This document shows, one piece after another, positions 56,503 through 64,000 of a DNA stretch of 64,000 nt. Numbering within the stretch: position 1 is the first letter of the stretch; each line of letters opens with the position of its first letter. The stretch is from Moritella sp. Its GTDB lineage: Bacteria; Pseudomonadota; Gammaproteobacteria; Enterobacterales; Moritellaceae. The stretch covers positions 62,001-126,000 of the forward strand of contig NZ_JABSQR010000008.1 of NCBI RefSeq assembly GCF_013215705.1, in the 5' to 3' direction. The notes beneath the pieces were generated by a model. The model was not told the DNA's origin. It did no database searches and saw only the letters and a program-made list of their open reading frames with translations. The translations under genes were made by a program, and so were the position numbers.

Positions 56503-58250
56503 ACGTTCATCTCCATATCGATGTTAACAGTATTTGCATAGCTACCATTTAGCGCAAGTAATTCTGTGTGGGTACCTTGTTCGATAATTTGACCTTGTTC
56601 TAATACAATGATCTGTTTCGCGTCAACCACTGTATGTAAACGATGGGCGATAACAATAACCAAATGCTGTTTGGCATATTCAGCGACGCTGTCACTGACA
56701 ATTTGCTCGGTATCTTTATCTAAATGGCTACTTGGCTCATCAAGAATGAGCACATCCGGCTGGTGGTAAAATGCACGTGCTAATGCTAATCGTTGAGACT
56801 GACCACCAGAAATACCCACACCACCTTCACCAACATGGGTGTTTAACCCATCTTTTAATTGCGCTACAAAATCAGCAAGACCGACACTGGTTAATACTTG
56901 CTGGATCTTAGCGTTGTCATAGTCTTCTGTTAACGCGATATTGAAACCAAGACTGCCGTAGAAAATGTGGCCTTGTTGTGCGATCCAACCACAATGATTT
57001 AGCCAAGCATCACGCTCTGCAGATGTGTGTTTAGTACCGTTGATCGTCATTGAGCCACTATCAGGGGTATTAAAACCTAAGATGGTATCGATCAGCGTTG
57101 ACTTACCCGCGCCACTTTCACCAATAACAGCATATAAACCGTGATTAGATAGCGTTAAGTTAATATTTTTAAGCGTATTTTTACGACCCGAGTAGGTGAA
57201 GTTAACATCAGTTAAGCTGATGTCGAAAGGTGCTTTAAACTGTGTCTCAGCTTGATTTTCTTTAATGGGTATGCTGAGAATTTGTAGCATATCTTGGGCT
57301 GCGGTAACTCCGGCCATCTTAGCGTGATACTGAGTACCTAGTTGTCTAAATGGTAAATAGAATTCCGGGGCAAGTAACAACACCCACAGCGCTAATAAAT
57401 AATCGACATCACCATAATAAAGTCTAAAACCTAAGATCACAGCAACAAGTGCAATAGCAATAGAGGCCAAAAACTCTAACATGAATGAAGACAGAAAGGC
57501 GATCTTTAAGATCCCCATGGTTTGGTTACCATAGTCTTCACTAATGGTTTTTACGGCAGCCATTTCTTGGCGCGATGCGTTGAATATTTTAAGCTGAGTC
57601 AGCCCTTGAATAATATCAAGGAAATGGCTGCTCATGCGCAGTAGTTTGGTCCAATGTTTTTGGTTTAAATCATGCGCTTTATGACCAATAATGATCATAA
57701 ACATTGGCACCATCGGCGCCGTTAGCATTAACACTAAACCAGAAAGCCAATCCATTGGGAATACGGCAAATAAAACCGCGCTTGGGATCACCGAACAGTA
57801 AGCGACCACAGGTAAGTAACCTGAGAAGTAATCTTCGAGTGAATCAACACCTTGATGTAGCAGTTGGGCTATTTTGGCGCTGCCGATAGTCTGTGTTTTT
57901 GCGGGACCCATTGCGAATAAGTGCTGCAACAATTGTTGTCTTATCGACACTTTAATGAGCATGGCAGCATGACGACTGTATCGCTCACTGATATAACCGA
58001 ATACAGTACGCGTAATAATGATGGCAACCAAGCCAAATAATAACGGGGTTATTTCTGTAAGGGTTTTGTTTAAGAATATGATTTCGTTGATGATGCCAGC
58101 TAAAATAGCCATTTGAACAATCATCAATATGCCATTAAATGCGCCTAATGCAATCGCTTTGCTTAAACGACCTTGGGCCTGAGTGCGTTGGCTTTTAAGC
58201 CAAGTTAAAAGTTCTTTTTGCGTGTAATCTGTATTAACTGATTCTGTCAT
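56499..58250 (-). CDS. cydD: Cysteine/glutathione ABC exporter subunit CydD
   Basis: A 583-residue partner of CydC: helices about 30-320, then Walker A GESGAGKSTLIDTILGF, signature ISGGQSQRLALARAFY, Walker B VLILDEPSSHLD. Its 3' end overlaps the cydC start (ATGA), so the two half-transporters are probably translated together. Upstream, the 115-bp spacer to cydX holds two strong hairpins and a repeated 14-mer, discussed separately. The ATG 58250 has only a weak ribosome binding site. Confidence 0.92.
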   Translation of the reverse strand: MTESVNTDYTQKELLTWLKSQRTQAQGRLSKAIALGAFNGILMIVQMAILAGIINEIIFLNKTLTEITPLLFGLVAIIITRTVFGYISERYSRHAAMLIKVSIRQQLLQHLFAMGPAKTQTIGSAKIAQLLHQGVDSLEDYFSGYLPVVAYCSVIPSAVLFAVFPMDWLSGLVLMLTAPMVPMFMIIIGHKAHDLNQKHWTKLLRMSSHFLDIIQGLTQLKIFNASRQEMAAVKTISEDYGNQTMGILKIAFLSSFMLEFLASIAIALVAVILGFRLYYGDVDYLLALWVLLLAPEFYLPFRQLGTQYHAKMAGVTAAQDMLQILSIPIKENQAETQFKAPFDISLTDVNFTYSGRKNTLKNINLTLSNHGLYAVIGESGAGKSTLIDTILGFNTPDSGSMTINGTKHTSAERDAWLNHCGWIAQQGHIFYGSLGFNIALTEDYDNAKIQQVLTSVGLADFVAQLKDGLNTHVGEGGVGISGGQSQRLALARAFYHQPDVLILDEPSSHLDKDTEQIVSDSVAEYAKQHLVIVIAHRLHTVVDAKQIIVLEQGQIIEQGTHTELLALNGSYANTVNIDMEMNV

Positions 58251-58257
58251 TGGGTAG

Positions 58258-58303
58258 CCTGAAATTGGAGGAATATTGAAATGATAGACCCTGAAATTGG
58301 AGG
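58258..58303. repeat. Direct repeat CCTGAAATTGGAGG, two copies
   Basis: The identical 14-mer occurs at 58258-58271 and 58290-58303, with an 18-nt spacer, in the gap before cydD. On the sense (minus) strand it reads CCTCCAATTTCAGG. Confidence 0.8.
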
Positions 58304-58305
58304 TT

Positions 58306-58328
58306 TATACCCAAGTAACTTGGGTATA
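58306..58328. repeat. Perfect palindromic repeat, copy 2 of the 5585 family
   Basis: Arms TATACCCAAG / CTTGGGTATA with a 3-nt TAA loop form a perfect 10-bp stem. Beside it, GCCCA-TCCT-TGGGC (58338-58351) forms a second hairpin. Both sit inside the cyd operon between cydX and cydD, where they may act as an mRNA processing or attenuation element. Confidence 0.6.
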
Positions 58329-58365
58329 TAAACAGACGCCCATCCTTGGGCGCAAAGCTTAATCC

Positions 58366-58500
58366 TTATTTTTCGTTATTTTCATCATCCTGATCTTTTG
58401 CTACGTTATCTGTATGCTGTTCCATTTCGTACCACATTACATTGATGATACCGAGCGAAACAGCCAGTAAAACACCTAGGATCCAACTGAAATACCACAT
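58366..58500 (-). CDS. cydX: Cytochrome bd oxidase small subunit CydX
   Basis: A 44-codon gene. The minus strand from ATG 58500 encodes MWYFSWILGVLLAVSLGIIN, then VMWYEMEQHTDNVAKDQDDENNEK. The MWYF.WILG..LA start and single membrane helix are diagnostic for CydX, which stabilises the haem b558/d site of CydAB. GGAG lies 5 nt upstream. The tail is acidic and a little longer than the E. coli protein of 37 residues. It sits between cydB and cydD, the usual order. It is too short to be reported by most gene finders. Confidence 0.93.
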   Translation of the reverse strand: MWYFSWILGVLLAVSLGIINVMWYEMEQHTDNVAKDQDDENNEK

Positions 58501-58510
58501 GGTTTACTCC

Positions 58511-59650
58511 TTAATAAGATGTATAGTTGTTATCTTTAATTTCTTCACGGGTTACCGTTCTCCACATTTTGTGATAACACCAAGTGGTATAACAAAGGAT
58601 GATTGGTAAGAATATCGAGACCACAATGAGCATTATGTTTAATGTTTTCTCACTTGATACCGCATCCCATAACGTTAAGCTGTGATTAGGCATACTGCTT
58701 GACGGCATGATGAATGGGAACATAGAGACACCCATCGTGAATATCACACCAGCAATTGATAATGCACTTGCAGTAAATGCTAAACCACCTGGCTTGAAGC
58801 GTGCAAGTAAGCCAGCGACAATCGCCATCACAAGACCTGTTGCAGGTAATGACCAAAGTACAGGATGTGCATTAAAGTTATTTAACCAAGCTCCTGTTGC
58901 TGTGGTTACAACTTTTGTTGTTGGTTGTGCAAGGCCAAGTGGATCTATCGTGCTTTGAATGATAAAACCATCAATTGAAGTGGCAATCATTAGACCTGCA
59001 AGGCTAAAGCTAACAACAAGTACGGCTGCAAATATCTGTGCTGCTTTTGCTGAACGCGCTGCTACATGTTCATCGGTACGCATTGATAACCAAGTTGCAC
59101 CGTGCATAAGCATCATAGATACACTCACTACACCGCTAAGAAGTGCAAAAGGATTAAACAATGCAAAGAATGAACCTGTGTACGTAACACGCATAAATTC
59201 ATCAAAGCTAAATGGTACACCTTGTAGTAAATTACCAAACGCAATACCGAACACTAATGGCGGAACCATACTGCCAACGAATAAGGCTTTATCCCAGTTG
59301 TAGCGCCATTTTGGTGAATCGATTTTACTGCGATAGTCAAATCCTAATGGACGTAAAAATAGACAGAAAAGTGTCAACATCATGGCAAAGTAGAAACCAC
59401 TAAATGCAGTCGCATATACCATTGGCCATGCCGCGAATAAAGACGCACCTGCGGTGATAAACCATACTTGGTTACCGTCCCAGTGGGCGGCAATCGTATT
59501 AATCACAACACGGCGTTCAGTATCATCTTTTGCAACGAAAGGCAGTAAACCACCCACGCCCATATCCATGCCATCGGTCACTGCAAACCCGATGAGTAGT
59601 ATCCCGATGATTAACCACCAGATAAGTTTTAAGCTTTCATAATCAAACAT
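58511..59650 (-). CDS. cydB: Cytochrome bd ubiquinol oxidase subunit II
   Basis: A 379-residue membrane subunit with about nine helices. The start MFDYESLKLIWWLIIGILLI, the motif AVTDGMDMGVGGLLPF and NTIAAHWDGNQVWFITAGASLFAAWPMVYAT are characteristic. It pairs with CydA to form the oxygen-reducing cytochrome bd complex. It is 11 bp downstream of cydA and 10 bp upstream of cydX. Confidence 0.96.
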   Translation of the reverse strand: MFDYESLKLIWWLIIGILLIGFAVTDGMDMGVGGLLPFVAKDDTERRVVINTIAAHWDGNQVWFITAGASLFAAWPMVYATAFSGFYFAMMLTLFCLFLRPLGFDYRSKIDSPKWRYNWDKALFVGSMVPPLVFGIAFGNLLQGVPFSFDEFMRVTYTGSFFALFNPFALLSGVVSVSMMLMHGATWLSMRTDEHVAARSAKAAQIFAAVLVVSFSLAGLMIATSIDGFIIQSTIDPLGLAQPTTKVVTTATGAWLNNFNAHPVLWSLPATGLVMAIVAGLLARFKPGGLAFTASALSIAGVIFTMGVSMFPFIMPSSSMPNHSLTLWDAVSSEKTLNIMLIVVSIFLPIILCYTTWCYHKMWRTVTREEIKDNNYTSY

Positions 59651-59661
59651 AATCTAAGCCC

Positions 59662-61251
59662 TTAGTATTTGTCTTGACGTAATTGTGGTGATGCTTGTTG
59701 AGTTTCTTGCTCAAAATGGTAACGACCAGTATGTAATGAACTTGGACCAATTTTCGCAAATTTAATCATTAACCACATTTCGATAACGAACAACACTGCA
59801 TATACAACGATGAAGGCAATCATAGTAAAGAGTACTGAGCTTGCTTCTAAACTTGAAGTCGCCATGAAGGTCGGTAAAATTTCACTGATAGCCCAAGGTT
59901 GGCGGCCAAACTCTGCAACAAACCAGCCTGTTTCTATCGCAACCCAAGGCAGTGGTAAGGCAAATAGAATGGCTTTTAATAACCAGCGTTTTTGTTCAAT
60001 AACACGGCGAGCGTTGTAGTAGAAGGCTAAGATAAACAAGCCAAACATAACAACGCCACTACCAACCATGATACGGAATGCCCAAAATATTGGCGCAACA
60101 GGTGGAATAGAATCTTCAACGGCCATCTGAATTTGTTCTTCAGTCGCATCAATGACATTATCAGTGTAACGTTTTAACAATAGCCCATAGCCTAAGTCGC
60201 CTTTTAGCTCATTGAAACGGGCAATATTTTCTGGCGTTTCTTGACCATTACGTAATTTTTGTAAGTAATCATAAGCGAACATACCTTCACGGATACGTAC
60301 TTCATGCTCTTTTTTCAGATCACTGATACCTGTTACTTGACCGTCAAGTGAACGGGTGGCAATAATACCTAACGCATAAGGGATCTTGATTGCGTAATCC
60401 GTTTCCATGGTTTCATCATTAGGAAAACCAATGAGGGTGAATGCGGCAGGTGCGGGCTCTGTATGATATTCAGCTTCAATAGCGGCCAGCTTAACACGTT
60501 GTACCTCGCCAACTTCATAACCTGATTCATCACCCAGTAGTAATACCGAGCAGATAGAAGCAATACCAAATCCGGCTGCAACAGAAAATGAACGTTTAGC
60601 AAACGCCACGTCACGACCTTTTAATAGATAGTAACTACTGATACTCATGACAAACATTGCGCCTGCCACATACCCGGCAGCAACAGTATGAATAAATTTA
60701 ACTTGGGCTACAGGGTTTAACACTAGTTCGGAAAAGCTAACCATCTCCATACGCATTGTTTGGTAGTTGAATTCACTGCCGACGGGATTTTGCATCCAAC
60801 CGTTTGCAACTAAGATCCACATCGCTGACAGGTTGGTCCCTATTGCCATTAAGAAAGTGGCAGCCAGATGCTGTCTTTTACTTAATCTTTCCCAACCTAA
60901 CAAGAACATACCAACGAAGGTCGATTCGAGGAAGAATGCCATAAGACCTTCAATGGCGAGTGGGGCACCAAATACATCACCCACATAATGTGAATAGTAA
61001 GACCAGTTAGTACCGAACTCAAATTCCATTGTTAAGCCAGTCGCGACACCGATGGCAAAGTTAATTGCAAACAGCTTACCCCAGAATTTAGTCATATCAC
61101 GGTAAATAATACGGCCCGTCATCACGTATACTGCTTCCATGATAAACAGGATCCAAGTCATACCGATTGTGAGCGGCACGAAAAGGAAATGGAATAGAGC
61201 TGTGATGGCGAACTGCCAGCGGGATAACTCTACTAAGGTTTCATTAATCAT
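59662..61251 (-). CDS. cydA: Cytochrome bd ubiquinol oxidase subunit I
   Basis: A 529-residue subunit that carries haems b558, b595 and d and oxidises quinol, giving a high-affinity oxidase for low oxygen. The N-terminal [20 protein letters not shown] holds the conserved histidine ligand near position 19. Other conserved parts include [25 protein letters not shown] and the [14 protein letters not shown] segment. GGAG precedes ATG 61251. It lies 20 bp after the gbsR-like gene, so they are one transcript. Confidence 0.96.
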   Translation of the reverse strand: MINETLVELSRWQFAITALFHFLFVPLTIGMTWILFIMEAVYVMTGRIIYRDMTKFWGKLFAINFAIGVATGLTMEFEFGTNWSYYSHYVGDVFGAPLAIEGLMAFFLESTFVGMFLLGWERLSKRQHLAATFLMAIGTNLSAMWILVANGWMQNPVGSEFNYQTMRMEMVSFSELVLNPVAQVKFIHTVAAGYVAGAMFVMSISSYYLLKGRDVAFAKRSFSVAAGFGIASICSVLLLGDESGYEVGEVQRVKLAAIEAEYHTEPAPAAFTLIGFPNDETMETDYAIKIPYALGIIATRSLDGQVTGISDLKKEHEVRIREGMFAYDYLQKLRNGQETPENIARFNELKGDLGYGLLLKRYTDNVIDATEEQIQMAVEDSIPPVAPIFWAFRIMVGSGVVMFGLFILAFYYNARRVIEQKRWLLKAILFALPLPWVAIETGWFVAEFGRQPWAISEILPTFMATSSLEASSVLFTMIAFIVVYAVLFVIEMWLMIKFAKIGPSSLHTGRYHFEQETQQASPQLRQDKY

Positions 61252-61271
61252 TTTAACAATACTCCACTAGA

Positions 61272-61835
61272 TTAATTTGAATCAGAATTTTTTTTATTAG
61301 GAAATAATTGATCTTTAACAGACAACATTTTGGAGACACCAGCACCCAACTTCATTAATCGACTGAGTTGTTCTGGGTTAAGGCGCTGTAATTCTGCCGC
61401 CCATTCAGTGACCATTTCCAGTAGGTCGTGGATCTCTTGCATTTTCCCCTGAGCATATTCGTCACTTGCATCTGTTGGTTTGTCTAACAGTGAAGCACGT
61501 AACAAAGATAGCGTCGGATCAATTTCACGCTTTCTACGTTCTTTGAATACAGTATTCGCCATATCCCAAATGCTGCCTATGGCACTGTAGTATTCTTTGC
61601 GATCACCTGGAATGTGGCTAACTTGGATCAACTGCCATGATTGCAGTTCTTTAATGCCCATACTGACATTGCCGCGAGAGATACTTAACCCACTGGCAAG
61701 ATCATTGGCGTTGAGAGGTTCTTCAGAAATAACAAGCAGCGCATACATCTGGCCAACAGTACGGTTAAAGCCCCAACGGCTGCCCATTTCACCGAAGTGA
61801 TATACAAAAGATTGGTTTTGTGTGGAGATATTCAC
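61272..61835 (-). CDS. GbsR/MarR-type transcriptional regulator, first gene of the cyd operon
   Basis: A 187-residue winged-helix regulator of the GbsR branch of the MarR superfamily. The HTH is about residues 24-85: GFNRTVGQMYALLVISEEPL, NANDLASGLSISRGNVSMGIKEL and a wing SHIPGDRKEYYSA. A helical C-terminal part probably dimerises. GTG 61835 is preceded by AGGTG. Being the first gene of the cyd operon, with a perfect palindrome 13 bp upstream of its start, it very likely regulates itself and the oxidase. The effector is unknown (a metabolite or redox signal would fit). Confidence 0.85.
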   Translation of the reverse strand: MNISTQNQSFVYHFGEMGSRWGFNRTVGQMYALLVISEEPLNANDLASGLSISRGNVSMGIKELQSWQLIQVSHIPGDRKEYYSAIGSIWDMANTVFKERRKREIDPTLSLLRASLLDKPTDASDEYAQGKMQEIHDLLEMVTEWAAELQRLNPEQLSRLMKLGAGVSKMLSVKDQLFPNKKNSDSN

Positions 61836-61847
61836 GTTGCACCTAAT

Positions 61848-61873
61848 AAACTTTCAGAAATTTCTGAAAGTTT
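61848..61873. promoter_or_regulatory. Perfect 26-bp palindrome, probable operator of the GbsR-like regulator
   Basis: The two 13-base arms, AAACTTTCAGAAA and its exact reverse complement, meet at 61860/61861. Its size and place (13-38 bp before the GTG of the regulator) fit a MarR/GbsR-type operator that would block transcription or the ribosome site. No second copy of the full palindrome was seen in the window. Confidence 0.7.
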
Positions 61874-61889
61874 AAATCACTAACTGTAA

Positions 61890-61903
61890 TTGATCAAGGT
61901 CAA
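61890..61903. promoter_or_regulatory. FNR-like box 1 upstream of the cyd operon
   Basis: TTGATCAAGGTCAA differs from the FNR consensus TTGAT-N4-ATCAA at one base (G for A). It lies 55 bp upstream of the GTG. If transcription starts near 61905, it would fall on or just downstream of the start site. Confidence 0.55.
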
Positions 61904-61911
61904 ATACGGTG

Positions 61912-61917
61912 TAAATA
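61912..61917 (-). promoter_or_regulatory. Candidate -10 element of the cyd operon promoter
   Basis: TATTTA on the minus strand. A start site near 61905 would place FNR box 2 (centre 61945.5) at about -41, the class II activator position. The sequence matches only four of six consensus bases. Confidence 0.35.
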
Positions 61918-61938
61918 GCTCTGGAGTGTAAAGTTTTG

Positions 61939-61952
61939 TTGATTTATATCAA
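61939..61952. promoter_or_regulatory. FNR-like box 2, perfect consensus
   Basis: TTGAT-TTAT-ATCAA matches the FNR consensus exactly. It is 49 bp upstream (centre to centre) from box 1 and about 104 bp before the regulator start. It points to anaerobic/microaerobic control of cydABXDC. The rest of 61953-62174 is AT-rich with no gene. Confidence 0.75.
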
Positions 61953-62174
61953 AATGCTATAACGTGGGATTGATTTATAAAAACTTGTTATAAACAGGAT
62001 TTAATGACACCCTGTAGCCATTCTTACGACGATTGTGATTTAGATTAACTTAATTAAATAATAAAGCATTTTAAATTAGGTTAATTTACATAAGGTTAAT
62101 ATCTATATAGGTGAGCGGATATTAACCTGATTTTATGTGTATCAATTGTCTGTTTATAAATAGTGGATAAAATA

Positions 62175-62822
62175 ATGACAATTAAGAATGAAACTGGAAT
62201 ATCAAGCATAAATAACAACGACACAAATGGTAAAGATATAAGTAAGGATAGTTCTCAGAATGAATTTTTTAGCAGGATCGCGAATAAAATTCTTGATTTA
62301 ACCGGTTGGTATTGCGAACCGATCCCACATGAGTATAAAAAAGCGGTAATTGCCTATGCGCCGCATACTTCAAACTGGGATTTCCCATTGTTAATGAGTG
62401 CTCGATTTGCCAATAAGGTGAACGTGCAGTGGGCTGGTAAATCTGAAATGTTCCGTTGGCCATTTAGAAACGTATTGACCTTTTTAGGTGGTGTGCCGAT
62501 TGAACGTTCAAAGTCGACCAATATGGTGCAGAGTGTTGTTAATATTTTTAATAGTCAAGAACGGTTTCTCTATGCGATGTCACCAGAGGGTACACGAAAA
62601 TATCAAGATTTTTGGCGCTCAGGTTTTTATTACATAGCGTTAGAAGCAAATGTGCCGATTATTTTATATCAACTCGATTATAAGAATAAGCGAGTAACGA
62701 TAGGTGATGTGATCAAGGTGACGGGTGATATTGAGAAAGATCTCGCGGCAATTGATATGGTATTTAAAGATGTAACACCGAAATTTAAAGAGAAATATTG
62801 TCTGGCCAAATTTAAGCGCTAA
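62175..62822 (+). CDS. Lysophospholipid acyltransferase-like protein (PlsC family)
   Basis: About 215 residues. The four family blocks are visible: APHTSNWDF (H-x4-D, about 57-65), the lysine/arginine region GGVPIERS (about 100-107), SPEGTRK (about 136-142) and a final P-x-I-L-Y. It would move an acyl chain to a lysophospholipid. The HTSNWDF form is shared with small soluble-like acyltransferases rather than the main PlsC. ATG 62175 is preferred over GTG 62163; neither has a strong ribosome binding site. It is divergent from the cyd operon. Confidence 0.8.
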   Translation: MTIKNETGISSINNNDTNGKDISKDSSQNEFFSRIANKILDLTGWYCEPIPHEYKKAVIAYAPHTSNWDFPLLMSARFANKVNVQWAGKSEMFRWPFRNVLTFLGGVPIERSKSTNMVQSVVNIFNSQERFLYAMSPEGTRKYQDFWRSGFYYIALEANVPIILYQLDYKNKRVTIGDVIKVTGDIEKDLAAIDMVFKDVTPKFKEKYCLAKFKR

Positions 62823-62886
62823 TTGAAAATAACCTTGTCTGGTTCGTTTTTTACGGGAACCTTAAAAGTACTGTTTAAATGTACAG

Positions 62887-62922
62887 TTAAAACTCCGGGT
62901 TCGGAAAAACCTGAGTTTTAAC
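62887..62922. terminator. Possible terminator hairpin
   Basis: AAAACTC...GGGTT and AACC...GAGTTTT form an imperfect stem about 65 bp after the acyltransferase gene. There is a short T tract in the 3' arm but no clear run after it. Confidence 0.4.
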
Positions 62923-62976
62923 TGATTTAGATCTAATAAGTAGCTGTTTGATACCTATTTAGTATCTGTTTTGACG

Positions 62977-63591
62977 CTATTTATGACGGTTTTCTAAACA
63001 CTGAACAACTTCTGTTAGTGGCACATCTTCTTTTTGCAATAGCACGAGCAGGTGATACAGTAAATCAGCACTTTCATTCACTAATTCATCTCGGTCTTTT
63101 GCAACAGCAGCCAATGCAACTTCAACACCTTCTTCACCGACTTTTTGTGCACAGCGTTTAGTGCCTTGTGCAAATAAACTTGCTGTGTAGCTTTCTGCTG
63201 GGTCCGCTGTTTTACGTTGTTCTAATAGTTTATCTAGTTGTGCGATAAAAGTGAGGGCGGGTTTGTTTTCTGTTACGAAACAACTCTCGGTGCCGAGGTG
63301 GCATGTTGGACCACAAGGTTTAGCGGTGATAAGTAATGTGTCGTTATCACAATCTTTGGTGATCTCTTGCACTAACAGGTAGTTCTCTGAAGATTCCCCT
63401 TTTGTCCACAGACGTTGTTTAGTACGGCTAAAAAATGTCACCTTACCTAATTCACGTGTTGCCGTTAAAGCCTCTTCATTCATATAACCCAGCATCAATA
63501 CTTCACCTGATATTGAGTCTTGAATGATTGCTGGCATTAAACCATCTACCTTTTTCCAATCAAGTTGGCTAATTTGTTCGTTTGTTATCAT
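62977..63591 (-). CDS. hisI: Bifunctional phosphoribosyl-AMP cyclohydrolase / phosphoribosyl-ATP pyrophosphatase
   Basis: A 204-residue HisIE fusion catalysing steps 2 and 3 of histidine synthesis. The HisI half (about 1-110) has [22 protein letters not shown], the metal-binding [10 protein letters not shown] and the cysteine-rich [13 protein letters not shown]. The HisE half follows with [19 protein letters not shown] and [11 protein letters not shown]. It overlaps hisF by 4 bp (ATGA). It is the last gene of the his operon in this orientation. Confidence 0.94.
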   Translation of the reverse strand: MITNEQISQLDWKKVDGLMPAIIQDSISGEVLMLGYMNEEALTATRELGKVTFFSRTKQRLWTKGESSENYLLVQEITKDCDNDTLLITAKPCGPTCHLGTESCFVTENKPALTFIAQLDKLLEQRKTADPAESYTASLFAQGTKRCAQKVGEEGVEVALAAVAKDRDELVNESADLLYHLLVLLQKEDVPLTEVVQCLENRHK

Positions 63592-64000
63592 GTTCTGATC
63601 TCCACACCTTGATCTCGTAGGTATTCTTTTAGTTCACCAATATTGATGATTTGCTTATGAAATACACTTGCGGCTAATGCGCCATCAACGTCTGCATCTT
63701 TAAATACACTATCGAAATGCACCATTTCACCGGCACCGCCAGACGCGATCAATGGTATTTTACAGATCTTACGGGCTTTAGATAATTGCACCGTATCATA
63801 GCCGCCACGAACACCGTCTTGGTTCATCACGTTAAGTACGATTTCACCGGCACCGCGTTTTTGAACTTCTTTGATCCATTCAAAGGTTGTCCACTTGGTT
63901 ACTTGGGTGCGAGTTTCATCACCGGTGAACTGATAAACTTTATACTCTTGGGTATTTTCATCAAAATAACTATCGATACCAATAACAATACATTGCACGC
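63588..64000 (-). CDS. hisF: Imidazole glycerol phosphate synthase cyclase subunit (partial, 5' end off the window)
   Basis: The C-terminal 137 residues of HisF, an (alpha/beta)8 barrel that makes imidazole glycerol phosphate with HisH. The visible part runs from [12 protein letters not shown] through [42 protein letters not shown] to [12 protein letters not shown]. The catalytic aspartate in LNVMNQDG is present. The reading frame is open past 64000, so the true start lies outside the window. Confidence 0.94.
   Translation of the reverse strand, partial: VQCIVIGIDSYFDENTQEYKVYQFTGDETRTQVTKWTTFEWIKEVQKRGAGEIVLNVMNQDGVRGGYDTVQLSKARKICKIPLIASGGAGEMVHFDSVFKDADVDGALAASVFHKQIINIGELKEYLRDQGVEIRT

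Overview
The window looks like a chromosomal segment of a marine, psychrophile-type gammaproteobacterium, with Moritella (or a close relative among the Vibrio/Psychromonas-like lineages) the best guess. The basis is the moderately AT-rich sequence and Vibrio-like gene order: plzB-mfd-csiV opposite lolCDE, then a DUF2062 gene and comEC. A BsrV-like periplasmic racemase, FabV, and a VpsM/N/O-like exopolysaccharide export set agree with this. No database search was possible, so the genus is inference. I saw no rRNA, tRNA, CRISPR array or intact insertion sequence.

Layout. 1-5.3 kb: the 3' end of a fatty-oxidation dehydrogenase gene, a RIO-type kinase, and a LysR regulator divergent from a DJ-1/PfpI protein and a YqhD-like aldehyde reductase. 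5.3-10 kb: small proteins, a HAD phosphatase, a secreted alpha/beta hydrolase and a DcuC transporter flanked by two gene corpses (a yqhD fragment and a duplicated dcuC 5' end). 10-21.4 kb: a chemoreceptor, a broad-specificity amino-acid racemase, mog, a CMD protein, a YbaK-type deacylase, a YgiQ radical-SAM protein, a pyrimidine nucleotidase, fabV, a broken DUF1853 gene and a Nif3-family gene.

21.5-28.8 kb: a glycosyltransferase pseudogene, then a polysaccharide operon (acyltransferase, two glycosyltransferases, lipoprotein, Wzz-type chain-length protein, and a GT2-phosphoglycosyltransferase fusion). 28.8-44.3 kb: conserved housekeeping genes (csiV, mfd, PilZ protein, lolCDE, DUF2062, a ComEC lacking its C-terminal domain, yfcH, NYN, yaiI, and an L,D-transpeptidase with a YcbK-type partner). 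44.3-54.1 kb: a second polysaccharide region (beta-helix protein, O-antigen ligase/polymerase, flippase, WbaP/WcaJ, outer-membrane barrel, short OPX protein, Wzc-type tyrosine kinase). The two polysaccharide loci look complementary: the first is rich in sugar-assembly enzymes, the second in export machinery.

54.1-64 kb: a DUF1499 lipoprotein, then one long minus-strand operon gbsR-like regulator, cydA, cydB, cydX, cydD, cydC for cytochrome bd oxidase and its assembly. It is headed by a perfect 26-bp palindrome and two FNR-like boxes. An acyltransferase and the end of a histidine operon (hisF partial, hisIE) close the window. The most interesting signals are the promoter architecture of the cyd operon, the glycosyltransferase-phosphoglycosyltransferase fusion within the split polysaccharide loci, the truncated ComEC, and the unannotated gene fragments.
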